Shown here in pieces: positions 33,427 through 43,988 of a DNA stretch of 64,000 nucleotides. Origin of the DNA: Auriscalpium vulgare (Eukaryota; Basidiomycota; Agaricomycetes; Russulales; Auriscalpiaceae); NCBI GenBank assembly GCA_019915015.1, contig JAHBBC010000002.1, positions 1,798,001-1,862,000 on the forward strand, written 5' to 3'. The position numbers were made by a program, and so were the translations under genes. A model generated the notes under the pieces. It did no database searches. It was given only the letters and a program-made list of their open reading frames with translations, and had not been told where the DNA came from. Numbering within the stretch: position 1 is the stretch's first letter; each line of letters begins with the position of its first letter.

Positions 33427-33948
33427 TTACGATTACTCTTAATCGTTTTTTTCTCCAACCAGTCAGGCCAAAAAGTGCCCGTCAGGAAAGTCGCTTTAGG
33501 AAATGGTCTCACACGGTCAAGTCGCGTCGTTCCACCTGCCAAATTCAGTAATTCTTAGCTAAGCAGCTTCTGCCCAATGCTTTTCCACATCCTCGCTCCA
33601 AAAGACACTCGTGTCTGCGAGTATTTTGCGTTTTGCAAGCTAACTAACACTGATATGCTCATGATTCAAATTGTTCTGTGATCAGAAAAAGAGGCCTTAG
33701 AGTTTCCATTTTTGGTAGAAAGTTCCCACGGTTGATGCAGAGAAAGATGACGTAGTTTTAGAGGACATTCCACCAATTGATCCGGTTTGCTACGTCATTT
33801 TTCTCTACTCCGGCTATTACAATACCCGGGCCTAATATTTTTACTATTAAAAATGCGCACATAGAGGGAATTGAACCCACAGCATGCAGTTTATAAGTTA
33901 CATAACATAGTCTAAGAGCAGTAACCACTAGACTAGAAGGCTATACTC
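33427..33948 (-). repeat. tRNA-derived SINE, full-length copy
   Basis: On the minus strand the 5' end has an A-box-like TCTAGTCTAGTGGTTA (33922-33937) and a B box GGGTTCAATTCCCTC (33865-33879) at tRNA-like spacing. A body of about 400 bp is shared with the copies at 5345-6480. The 3' end reads ACGATTAAGAGTAATCGTAA (33427-33446), a short hairpin, with no poly(A). The length is about 520 bp. It is inserted into the CACTA transposase remnant. I see no clear target-site duplication. Confidence 0.65.
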
Positions 33949-33959
33949 ATTGAACAGCT

Positions 33960-35300
33960 GTGGATAGTCTGTATCAACCTTCTATCCCCTCTTACCCTAC
34001 GATACACTTTGCTCTTTTTATCAAATTCTTGCCTTTTCCCTGATACAATATACACATATTATATATTGTCAGAAAGCTACAATAAATGCACACACAATGG
34101 TTAGGGTACTGGAGTCTGCAGGACTTGTGATGTATTAGCCAGTGCATATTTCCCTGTGTGTAGACCAAGATCTACCAAGTGCATTCACGTTGATGATATT
34201 CCTCGTTCCGCTGATGGACACCACCAGGTAGGGCAGTAAACAGCAGAGTCGACCAGATCCCTAGAGCGCTACCGAGGTGTTGATGTGTGTGCGAGCGAGC
34301 GTCAGGAGTCCCGGAGTAAGCAACGACCATCTCCGATCAAACCTATGGTGTTCCGATTGAGGGCGCGACAGTGACAAGACGAGCGACGCCGGAAGACTGC
34401 AACGCGACTGCAATCGATGACTCGGGCAAAGGCAACAAGGATGGAACAAGATGGGAGCGATGAGACAGGAAGTGAGAACAAAGGCTAAGACGATGGCTGA
34501 GGCTAAGGCGCCAGAGCAGTCAACCGGTGTTGACCGCTATATGATACGAAGGCGACAGAAGGCGACAAGAGTGCACAAATGAAATGTGCTGGGAGCGATG
34601 AGGGGGGAACGTAACTTGCATTGCACAGAGTATCCGACAACTATTTATATGTTGTGACAAATACAGTGCGTGTCCAATCAAGTAAGTACAGAGACATCAG
34701 AAAGACAAAGGGAAAGATAGCAGCATCATATCAAATGGTACGGACAATGCGGGGGAGTCATGCGACAGTCAGACAACGAGGAACGAGGCAGGGGATGATG
34801 TCGAGCGAGTGATCTGCACTGTCAAAGGACAAAGGAAACAGCACGGGAAATGATCCGCTCTGTTGTTGACTGTGGGAAACAGCCTCGGGGAGCATGGGAA
34901 CAGACAAGGCGTGCCATATTGAGCATGATAGCGGTGGTCCGATAATGGTGACACAAGGCTGCGTCTTCCGATCGTGAATGTTCGGGAGGCAATGCTTCCA
35001 ACATGTGGAGTGGCTGGGTTGCGAGTCAATCGCAAGGCGCTCATGAATATGAGATGGTAGCATGTGTCAATAGATGCTAGGATGTGTTGGAGGGGAGCGG
35101 GCATGTCGGGAGCGCTGAGTCAGAGGGTGTTGGAGCGGTCGGGACAGTGGTGCGGACAATGGGCAACTGGGGCAGTACTCGGATGGTGTGGGAGCACCAG
35201 CACTGTGTAGCGCCGGGCGTGGCTGTTGTGCGACCAGGCTGTGCAAGTCTAATGCAAATCTGATGCGCCGTGACAGGCATGGGAAATGTTGTGCTGGCTA
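33960..35300. other. Intergenic, no gene seen
   Basis: No supported gene. Sequence 34200-35280 is moderately GC-rich, with scattered short frames only and no splice-consistent coding structure. The truncated WD40 pseudogene begins right after it, so this may be unrelated sequence joined by the truncation. Confidence 0.3.
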
Positions 35301-35304
35301 GCGT

Positions 35305-36717
35305 ATGGCGGCAGCTACCTGCATAGGGCTATTTGAGGGCCACACAGCATTTATTCACTCAATTGCATTCTCACCAGATGGCCGATGCATTGCCTCTGGG
35401 TCAAGGGACAAGACTGTACGAGTCTGGAATGTCTCCACAGGTGCCAAAGCTGTGGGGTCATTTGAAGGACATACAGAATGGGTTCAGTCTGTTGCATTCT
35501 CCCCAGATAGCAAAAGGATTGCCTCAGGCTCTGCAGATCACACTGTGCGGGTTTGGAATGCAGCGACAGGTGTTACAGTTGCGGGGCCATTTAAGGGACA
35601 CACAAACTGGGTCTAATCTGTTGCATTTTCGCCAGATGGTCAGAGCATTGTCTCAGGTTCATTGGATAACACTTTGCGCCTCTGGAATGCTGCCACAGGT
35701 GCCACAGTTGCAGGGCCATTCACAGGTCACAAAGCCTGGGTTCAATCTGTTGCATTCTCACCAAATGGCCAAAGCATTGCCTCAGGATCAGCAGACAATA
35801 CTGTGCGGGTCTGGGATATATCAACAGGTGCTGCACTTGCAGGTCCATTTTCGGGACACACAGGGCCAGTATACTCAGTGGCATTCTCACCAGATAGTCA
35901 GAGCATTGCGTCAGGGGCAAGTGACAAGACTGTGCGAGTCTGGAATGCAGTAACAGGTGCCCCACTTGGAGAGCTATTCTGGGGGCACACAGACAGCATA
36001 CGGTCTGTTGCATTTTCACCAGATGGCTTAAGAATTGCCTCAGGTGCAAGGGACAAGATTGTGCGAGTTTGGGATACAGCCACAGGTACCACAGCTGCAG
36101 GGCCATTTCAAGGACACAGACATACAGTTTACTCTGTTGCATTTTCACCAGATGGCCAGAGCATTGCCTCAGGGTCAGGCGACAAGACTGTGCAAATCTG
36201 GAATACAGCTGCAGGTGCTACAGTCGCAGGGCCATTTAAGGGACATACAAACACAGTCTTGTCTGTGGCATTCTCACCAGATGGCCAAAGCATTGTTTCA
36301 GGGTCAGGAGACAACACTGTCAGAGTCTGGAATGCTGCCACAGGTGCCATGGTTGCAGGCCCACTTGAGGGACACACAGGCTCAGTTCAATCTGCTGTAT
36401 TCTCACCAGATGGCCAGAGGATAGCCTCAGGGTCAGCAGACAACACTGTGCGAGTCTGGAATGCACATGGAGATGCACTAAAAGAACACATCAAGGATGA
36501 CTCTTGTTTCACAGACCATTCTTGCATTGATGAGAATGGTTGGATTTATTGTGGTGATAACCAGCTTCTCATGTGGATCCCCCCTCTACATAGACAGGCC
36601 CTGCATCGCCCAAGCAATATCTGGATTAGCACTTCAGAACAGGAGACAACACTGGATCTTCAAAACTTTGTTCATGGGAAAGATTGGGCAAAATGTCAAG
36701 CAGTAGCTAGTTCATGA
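35305..36717 (+). pseudogene. WD40-only remnant of an NLR paralogue
   Basis: Nine WD40 units of the same family as the NLR at 24.6-30.9 kb are followed by the same C-terminal cap (GWIYCGDNQLLMWIPPLHR, then HRPSNIWISTSEQETTLD). In the third unit the expected Gln codon in WVQSVAF is TAA (35614-35616), a single C-to-T change that truncates the product to about 103 residues. Downstream units are otherwise in frame to the stop at 36717. C2 and NACHT domains are absent upstream. The 3' flank after the stop is also similar to that of the intact gene (TTTACTATAC), which supports a 5'-truncated duplication. Confidence 0.8.
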
Positions 36718-37128
36718 CAACTAGATTAAATATGGTTAGATTTACTATACTCCCACTCTCTTAGCACAATATATGTTACTATCAGGTGCTTACTCACAGC
36801 TAGCAATTATTGTATGTTTTCAGCTCAGATTATTAAACCTTTTCAGTTGCTCCACATCTGTGGCCTCCAGCACAAGAACAACACACTCCACTATCACAAC
36901 CTAGTCAATTAGAGCACTGGTGCATTAAGGGTGTGGTATTAATGTGCATTCAACAGACTTGGAGAAGATCAATGCTACAACTGGGACACTGCCATCTCAG
37001 CCTGGGGCTCTCATACACCCTCCAGCGAGGACCTGTTGTTATGATAGTGGTGTTCTGTCAATTGCAGAATTTCGAAAAGATGATTTGTCCTGCATCGAGT
37101 CTGCCCGACATGAAGCATCAGTCAGGGC
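36718..37128. other. Boundary between NLR pseudogene and housekeeping block, no gene seen
   Basis: AT-rich 3' flank of the WD40 pseudogene and 3' flank of the convergent eIF4E gene. No gene is supported. Confidence 0.35.
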
Positions 37129-38177
37129 CTATAGAGTAAGTGGAGTATACATGCCGTTGTTGGACTTGTACTCCATGATTGTCGATGCGGGTAGGTGCAG
37201 CACGCGTCGTATCGTGTCTCTGCAGACATCTGCATGTCAGAACCCATCGCTGGTGGCCGGAAGTGACACGCACCGTATGCGATCTCGGACCTTTTGCTCT
37301 GCCTCGATGCGGTTCCATATACTCACTATGTCCTCGCTCTGCCGCACGCTGATCGTGCAACCGCAGATTTCGGGCCATTCCTCCTCCTTCGCCGCGCCCT
37401 CCTTCGCGTCCTTCGCGCCCGCGCCCGCGCCGCCGCCGCTCCGCCAGCTCTCCGCGCCATCCGCCTTACTCCCAGCCGCGTCGCCCGGCGCAAACTGGTC
37501 GCCCACTATCGCGAGCACGAGGTCCTCCCAGATGCGGTCCGCGACGCCCTTACGCAGGCGGATGATCCACTTACCGCCGCCGATGTTGAGAGGGTCCTCC
37601 CAGACGGGCCGCCTGATACCCGAGTGGAACAGTAGGTAGTCGGTCGTGGGCAGGAGGGCGGAGGGAGGGTGCAGGTGCGTCCAGAGCGACCAGAATGACT
37701 CAACCTGTGCACGGCAGCGCGTGTATGCGTGTTAGTGTCAGTGCAGAAAGACGGGGCGCGGTGGCACGGACGTACGGACGAGAAGGCTGATATTTTCTTG
37801 ATGCCCTCTTCGTAGTTTGTGATTTTGTTTCCCGGCGCGCGCTGTTGTCGGAACCAGAAGACCCAGCTGCGCGACGCGACGTGAGCACACAGATCAAAGA
37901 CCAAGACACAGCTGCAAGCGGCGTACGTATTTCTGAGCGGGTGCGGGGGTTGTGCAGTGGCAGTCGACGGGGCCGGGGTCTTCTCCTTCGCTGCACCACG
38001 GTCGCCATCTGAAAGCGAGGTGGAGAAGTGTTTGGAGGACACGCGAGGGCGGAGTGTGGGCGCGGGCGCGGCTGGTGTAGCCGCGGTAGTGGTCATGGTG
38101 GAGGAACCGGCGTCCTTGTCTTTGTTAGCGAGAAAGCGGGACTGAGTGGAGGACAAGTTCGAGAAGTAACCGGACAT
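37129..38177 (-). CDS. Translation initiation factor eIF4E, class II (4EHP/eIF4E2-like)
   Basis: This is a cytoplasmic mRNA cap-binding protein. Four exons join cleanly: 38177-37927, 37866-37776, 37704-37274 and 37219-37129, encoding about 287 residues. A Ser/Thr/Pro-rich N-terminal extension is followed by the eIF4E fold. Key segments are WVFWFRQQ, NYEEGIKKISAFSSVESFW, HSGIRRPVWEDP, GGGKWIIRLRKG, WEDLVLAIVGDQF, EICGCTISVRQSEDIVSIWN and the C-terminal TIRRVLHLPASTIMEYKSNN. The KWIIRLRKG and ISIW-type segments are closer to 4EHP-class than to canonical eIF4E. An Ala/Gly/Lys-rich insertion of about 40 residues sits between GDQF and EICG. It is divergent with KEI1, with 428 bp between starts. 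Partial copies lie at 9.15 and 17.4 kb. Confidence 0.88.
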
Positions 38178-38605
38178 ATGCGAGGGCGCGGAGTATGAGG
38201 TTGGCGGATGGGCTGCGTCGTCGACGAGGGGTTGGCTGGTGGACGTGGGCGATGGTGAGCTCCGTGCGGTGGGCTGGAAAACAAGACTTCAGGTGAAGGA
38301 CCCCGTGCACTGCCCTTCAAACGGTGTTCAATCTCGGTGCACGCATCTACCGTTGGCTTTGCCTTGGGGCGTATGTAGGAAATATAGTTCCGACCTGTGT
38401 AGATGCCTGTATATGTAACTCTCTGGCCGTGTAGAGGTGCATATTGCAGGCCTTGCAGGCGTTACGTTGAACTCGGACCCCGGGTCCAGTATAAGCAGCA
38501 CGCTGCGCCCGCAGCGCAACATCCTGGCTTTGCCATCGTCTTGTCCTTCATCCCTCCGCTCTTTTCCTTCATTCAACACCACCGCGCTCGCTGCATGACC
38601 ACTTC
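38178..38605. promoter_or_regulatory. Shared divergent promoter eIF4E/KEI1
   Basis: These 428 bp separate the two start codons. Its left part (38178-38395) is duplicated at 9665-9778 plus 17387-17520. It includes the 9-bp sequence GCTGGAAAA (38273-38281) that was the MULE target in the duplicate. Confidence 0.5.
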
Positions 38606-39925
38606 ATGAAGCTGACTCTGCGTCCACAATGGAGGATCAGGCCGTTCGCTTCGTGTCTCGGCATATTCGACCTCAAAACCGGAGTCACTGTCGCTGTCCT
38701 TTTTGCCGTGCGTCTCAGTCCGCCCTGCGCCCCGCTCGTGCTTACACACGTCGTGTTGTCAGTTACTTAACAAAGTCGCCGGCGTGTACGGTTTAATAGC
38801 GCTGTTGCTGGGTGCAGGCGGGTCTGCTGCCCAGCTCAGCCTCTACATCTACTCCGCGCTCGGCCTCTTCGTCCTCGCCTGGGGCCTACGTGCAATCAAC
38901 GAGGTGCGTGTCTCGCAATGCTTCTCTTGTTTAGCGGCACTGACACCGCTACAGGAAGACCCGAGACGTACACTATACTTTGCTCACCTCTTCTTCGCCG
39001 ACCATGTCCTGTCCACCGCTTGGACCGTATTCTTCGCAGTCCAGTGGTGGGTATATACCCCGCACGACGGACGCCGCGTGTCCAATTCTCCCGCGCAACA
39101 GGCACTGATTGACGGCTACATCGGCGAGCACCAGAAGATGAGCGATGCGGAACGCGCGGCCGCCGCCGAGCAAATATGGGGCCAAGAGAAGGGTCTCGCG
39201 CTCACCATCATCATCCTCGGCTGGCTTTCCAAGGTGCGTTCATACTCGCTCCCGCCTCCACCCTCGCGTCTATGTCTGTGTTACTGCCCACCCATCCGGC
39301 TTTCGCTTCTTGAATTCGTGCCGCTCATACGACCTTACAGATCTATTTTGCACTCCTACTCTACTCATACGCTCACCACCTCCGCCGTGGCACCTACCGT
39401 TCCCTTCCTCTTTCCCGCCCATCTTTAACCCCGCCCAAAGACTCCGCGCGCCTCCCCGCCGACGACGACCTCGACGCGGACGAAGGCGCGGACGCCTTCT
39501 ATTCTCCCACCACCACGCTCCTCCCCACAACCAACCCGCGCACCTCGCACTCGCGCTCGTCGTCACATGCACGAACGCCGTCGACGCCGGGCGGTACTCA
39601 ATACGCCCTGCGCAGCCCCCAGAGCTCCGCGGGCTCCTTCGCGGACTTCGTCAGCGCACCCCCACCACGGCGCCCGCGGCGCCAGCGCGGGAGCCTGCTC
39701 TCTGGCAAGCCTCTCGCAAGCGGCGGTGGAGGCGGCGGTGGAGGCATGTCGAGCGGGGGCAGTACAAGTGGCGTCGCGGGGGGAAGCGAGGGCGAGGATG
39801 TGCTGTTCGACGAGGAGGAGGAGAGCAGCGTCGAGACGAGCGCGAGCGCGGATGGTCTCGGGCTGGGCACGGGACGCGGGGGCGCTGGGGTGGGCCACAG
39901 TCGTATGAGGGGTGGTTTCGTCTAG
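38606..39925 (+). CDS. KEI1: Inositolphosphorylceramide synthase regulatory subunit Kei1
   Basis: Kei1 is the Golgi membrane partner of the IPC synthase catalytic subunit Aur1 in fungal sphingolipid synthesis. Exons 38606-38707, 38763-38903, 38955-39233 and 39341-39925 join in frame to about 368 residues. The start ATG is fixed by the family-typical opening MKLTLRPQWR followed by CLGIFDLKTGVTVAVLF. Further hallmarks are LLNKVAGVYGLIALL, the membrane segment AQLSLYIYSALGLFVLAWGL, then YFAHLFFADHVLSTAWTVFF and VQWWVYTPHDGRR. The C-terminus is a long Ser/Gly-rich, acidic extension (FDEEEESSVET) with low-complexity glycine runs, typical of basidiomycete versions. Confidence 0.9.
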
Positions 39926-40147
39926 CGGGATCAGGATGACGGTAGAGTGTTATATATGTGCATACATGGCGCGGAAGTCCTTCATTTTTTCAGTATAGAT
40001 ACCGCAGCAGTAATCTTGGTTAATGCTTCTCAACCCATCTCAAACCCATCTTGACTCGGAGTGCCCATCCGTTAAAATGACAGACAGCGAGCTCGAGCTC
40101 GAGGACGTCGCGCAAATCTACATGGCATCAGGTTCAAGCCGGATCTA

Positions 40148-41912
40148 CTATACCTCGATGGGCGCCGCGTCGACATCTTCCTCCACCTCGCCTTCCGCGT
40201 CGACGTCGCGTTGCATCAGGTACGCCGGATCCAGCACCTCCGCGACCGCTTCTGCCCGCTCCTCCGCCTCATCTGAAGATGGCGGGACGTGTGCAACGCG
40301 CACAAGCGCCCACTTGTCCCGGAAGCGCTCCGTCGGCTGTACGAAACCCATCAGCGTCTTGAAGATTGAGACTGGGACAGCGTGCGCACCTCGGTTCGCT
40401 TCTTCTTGAGCAACATCTTGCGCTCAATACCTTTGTAGTAGGCGCCTGCGGTGCGCAGCTCTTTCCGCGGCACGCTCCCAGACGTATGAGGCACGTCGAC
40501 CTCGAATTGGTCGCCATCGTCGAACACGAGGAGGAACTCGTTCGGCGCCTCTTGTTCCACCTTGACGACCTCGTAGTCGCGCACAAAATTGAACTCTGTC
40601 GCCTGCGCAAACGGAAATTAGCGACAGCGCGCCTAGAGTGGGAAGACAGGGCAGACGCACGTCTGCTTCCTCCTGCATTGTTGCGATCCCAGCCTCGTTG
40701 AGTCTGGATTCGCGGTATTGGATGGCGGCGTCATCTTTCTTCGTCAAATAGTACGCTAGGAAGTGGTCGCCATCGGACTCCATAGGACGCATGATCGCGC
40801 AGTCCAGACGTGGGTCGTCGAGCTGGTAGTTCGATCAGCCTCGTATCGCAAGGACGGACAGATGATGCAACGCACCTCAGGCCCGCGTTCCCCAGGACGC
40901 TCGCTGAACCTGAAGAGGTCGTACGCGTTCGCCCACACGTCCGCGTCTGGGAGCACCTCGTACGACGCGACTGCGCGCAAGCCTGGCTTCGTGGGGTGGC
41001 GCAAATCGGCCAAATCGAACTGGCCGTTCGCTGCCAGGAACGACGCGTCGATGGACCGCAGTTGCGCATCGCGCGAGATGTCGACGGACTTGCGCACGGC
41101 TCTGCAGCGCGCGCGCGTCAAGCAAGGCGGAGAGAGAGACACTGGTGACGCACGGATCCTGGGGCTTGTGTGTGGGTATTGAGCCGTCGCGGCTGATGTA
41201 CTCGGTTTTTCGGAGCCAAGGGACGTGCGCGGGTACTGGTGTGGATGCACCGGATGCTGGGCGGCCGAAGTCGCCATGGGAGAAGGAGCTCGAGCTCGAG
41301 CCCGGGTCCACGAGGAGCGCCTGATCCTTTGGGTCAAGCGCGAGGAGGGTCTTCGGATCAGGGTTCAGCGCTGCGACCACAAGTAAATGGTGCGTTAGCT
41401 TCGAAAGATATGGCTGGTGAATGCATAAGGGTGGCGGATGCACGTACCATTGTCGTCTGCACCTTCTTCCCACAGCGCCTCCCATTTGCCCAGCTCAAGA
41501 GGCATCCCACACTCCGCGTCCACAATCATGGGGAGCAGTGCCTCGTTGGCAATAGCATCAATGAACTCGGGGCGCGCGTATCGCATCGGGTTCGTTGGGA
41601 TGTCGAGTAGTTTCGGCGGACATGGCGGGGCAGGAAGGGGGTTTTGGTACCGAACTTTGACCAGCAAATCGAGTTTACTGAAGCAGGTTGAGTGAGATAT
41701 CACCTGCAGCGATGTCTGCGTACCTTTTTCTTGAACTCATCGCGCTCGTTGTTTAGACTGGTGACCTGCGTGTATCCAGCAGCGATCAGTTTCGAAAGAG
41801 CTGAGGACTGGATTGTTATAGCTCGTCGCACTCGTCGGCGAACCACGCGTTTCACGCCAGCGTACGAGCCTCTGTCAGTGAAGGCTGGGGGCTCTTTATG
41901 CCAGTGCGACAC
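40148..41912 (-). CDS. PAF1: RNA polymerase II-associated factor 1 (PAF1 complex subunit)
   Basis: Paf1 is the scaffold of the PAF complex, which travels with RNA polymerase II and supports histone modification during elongation. The N-terminal signature is unmistakable: DLLVKVRYQNPLPAPPCPPK, then DIPTNPMRYARPEF and MIVDAECGMPLELGKWE. Later exons encode SYEVLPDADVWANAYDLFRF, DGDHFLAYYLTKKDD and VRDYEVVKVEQEAPNEFLLV, followed by YYKGIERKMLLKKKR. A final 53-nt intron with acceptor CGTACAG leads into the C-terminal exon (PTERFRDKWALVRVAHVPP, then an acidic tail). The start is uncertain: the first exon runs from an ATG at 41912, but this N-terminal extension is atypical. The gene is convergent with KEI1 and divergent with SFH5 (about 120 bp between starts). 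Confidence 0.85.
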
Positions 41913-42032
41913 TGCGAGCCACGCTCAGCTCGAGGCTGAAATCCAAGATTAGGTCAGCTGCTCGTTATCAGATAAGCTTGGCCTGCTTGGCGTTCCACGA
42001 ATCCAGATTCCACGTTTACATCCTTCACCACC

Positions 42033-43408
42033 ATGTCAACGACGGCCACCGCAGCAGCACCACAGCCAGGCGCAGCGCCGACGCCGCCTGCGCCCGTCAC
42101 TTCAGACCCTCCCACGACAGACGTGCCCGCGAGCCCGACACCGGCCCCCAAGGCGATCGCAGAGGAGCAGCCAGCGGCGCCCGACGAGCCCACAACCCAG
42201 CCGACGCCAACGCCGACCACGACGACGAAGCCCGGGGCTGATGTCCATGACGACGAGCCACAGAATACACTCACAAAGAAGTTCACGGATGCCGAGTGGA
42301 AGGCGTTGAAGGAGTTCCGCGTAGGTCGCGCCTCCTGCTGACCACGGGCAACGAGGTTATTCACGGGCCTCGTGTCATTGCAGCCCCTCTTGCCGGAGAT
42401 ACTTGAGAAGGCGTATGATGAGAAGCCTGACGCGAAGAGCACGCCGATCACCATTTGGGGCGTCACACTCGACCCGAGCGGCGCGAAGGACGCGAAGGCG
42501 AGCGTCGTGCTCATGAAATGGCTCCGCGCGAGGCGAGCCCCGTAGCTTGCGTCCAACACGGAGCCTGCTCATATAGGTTGATTGTAGGAATCTGAATGTC
42601 AACGAGGCGAAGACTATGATGATTGCCACCCTCCGTTGGCGCGACGAGTTCAAGGTCGAGGAGGCCATGAAGGAGCAGTTCCCTGAGGACGTCTTCGGCA
42701 AACTTGGCCATGTCTACGGTAAGGATAAGGAGGGGCGGCCAATCACGTAGGTTTGAATTACTCTTGGAGATTATATCCTCACATATTCGGTAGGTACAAC
42801 CTGTATGGCGCCAACCCAGACCTCAAGGCGGTCTTCGGCGACGTGCAACGCTTCATACGGTAGGGACTCTCCCTTATCTGTTCGCACCCAAGACCTGTGG
42901 ATTTACATTGAGCGTTGCAGGTGGCGCATTGTCCTGATGGAGAAGGGTATCGAGAAGATAGACTTCGAGACTGTTGACCAGATGATCCAAGTCCACGGTA
43001 AGCTTGCTCCCATGCTTCGTTCAGCAGTATCTCATAGGTTGACTGTGTGCAGACTACGAGGGTGTCGGCTTTAATAGCCGCGATGCGAACTCCAAAGCCG
43101 CCGCCGCTGAAGCAACCAATATTTTCCAGAATCACTACCCAGAGTTCCTCGTGCGTCTAACCGTCTTCTTCCATACTATCCTCTTATGCTTACTGACGGC
43201 TGCACAGTCGCGCAAGTTCTTCGTGAACGTTCCGTCGTTTCTCACGTGGATCTTTTGGCTGTTCAAGCCAATTATGCCTGCCGCCACGTTCGCGAAGATG
43301 AAGGTCGTTGGACACGGACCTCACTCCATCGGCAAGGAACTTCTGCCGCTGGTGGAAGCCGACCAGCTGCCGCAGCGGTATGGGGGCAGCGTGTCAGATG
43401 CGTGGTAA
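42033..43408 (+). CDS. SFH5: Phosphatidylinositol transfer protein Sfh5 (CRAL-TRIO)
   Basis: A Sec14-like lipid-transfer protein of the Sfh5 class, associated with ER and peripheral membranes in yeast. A Pro/Thr/Ala-rich N-terminus precedes the CRAL-TRIO N domain (LTKKFTDAEWKALKEFR, then PLLPEILEKAYDE). Then come TPITIWGVTLDPSG, LMKWLRA and MMIATLRWRDEFKVEE. The lipid-binding CRAL-TRIO part follows: VYGKDKEGRPIT, WRIVLMEKGIEKIDFETVD, FFVNVPSFLTWIFWLFKPIM and PQRYGG at the end. Six or more short introns interrupt it. One intron near 42529-42587 seems to use a GC donor (AG|GCGAGC) at a phase-2 position that is also seen in the downstream paralogue. It is the first of a tandem pair. Confidence 0.87.
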
Positions 43409-43988
43409 TTCTGGACTTTGCTCTTCTTTGATTATCCTGTCACCGTCATGTTGTCACGTTGTCTGCTTCATCTCCCTGTCATCGAATTCTATATACCCAA
43501 GCGCCTCTCATGGTCACGTTCTGGAAATTACTTCAGATGTGTTGCGCTGTTCGTTGACTTGGCTGTAACCGAACATGAAGAAGTGCTCGTTGTTCAGTGG
43601 GTCTTTCTTCGTAGTCTGCAGCTGCAATAAAGTGACCCTCGGTGTTCTCTCCAGCTGCGCGCCTGTGCTCGGATCTGAGAGCTGTGAACGTTCGCAGAGT
43701 ATGATCGCTCAAGATGGCTGAGTGCCAGTGGGCGCTTCTTCTGCTGTCTCAGTTCTGGCCGCACGGCTCAGGAACACCGTCGTGCTGATAAATCAGATGT
43801 AGTGTCAAGGGAGACAGCTCTGAGACAAGCTCCGTCAAGAGCCCTGTCGCCGACAAAGCGGTGACGCGGACGTTCGGCAGCGGCAACACGGAAGGAAACG
43901 GACGGCTCATCATCGCATACCTTGCTAACCCTCTACATGTAGATGATATCTCGCCTTTTTCCACTTCCATCCCCCTTCCTCTTGCCAG
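43409..43988. other. Spacer between tandem SFH5 genes, no gene seen
   Basis: 580 bp separate the stop of SFH5 from the start of its paralogue. Only short unsupported frames are present. It should hold the 3' end of the first gene and the promoter of the second. Confidence 0.4.

Noticed and set aside
39270..39900. Antisense and alternative frames over the KEI1 C-terminus
   Set aside because: They are explained by the GC-rich low-complexity Gly/Ser tail of KEI1, whose frame is fixed by upstream exons.
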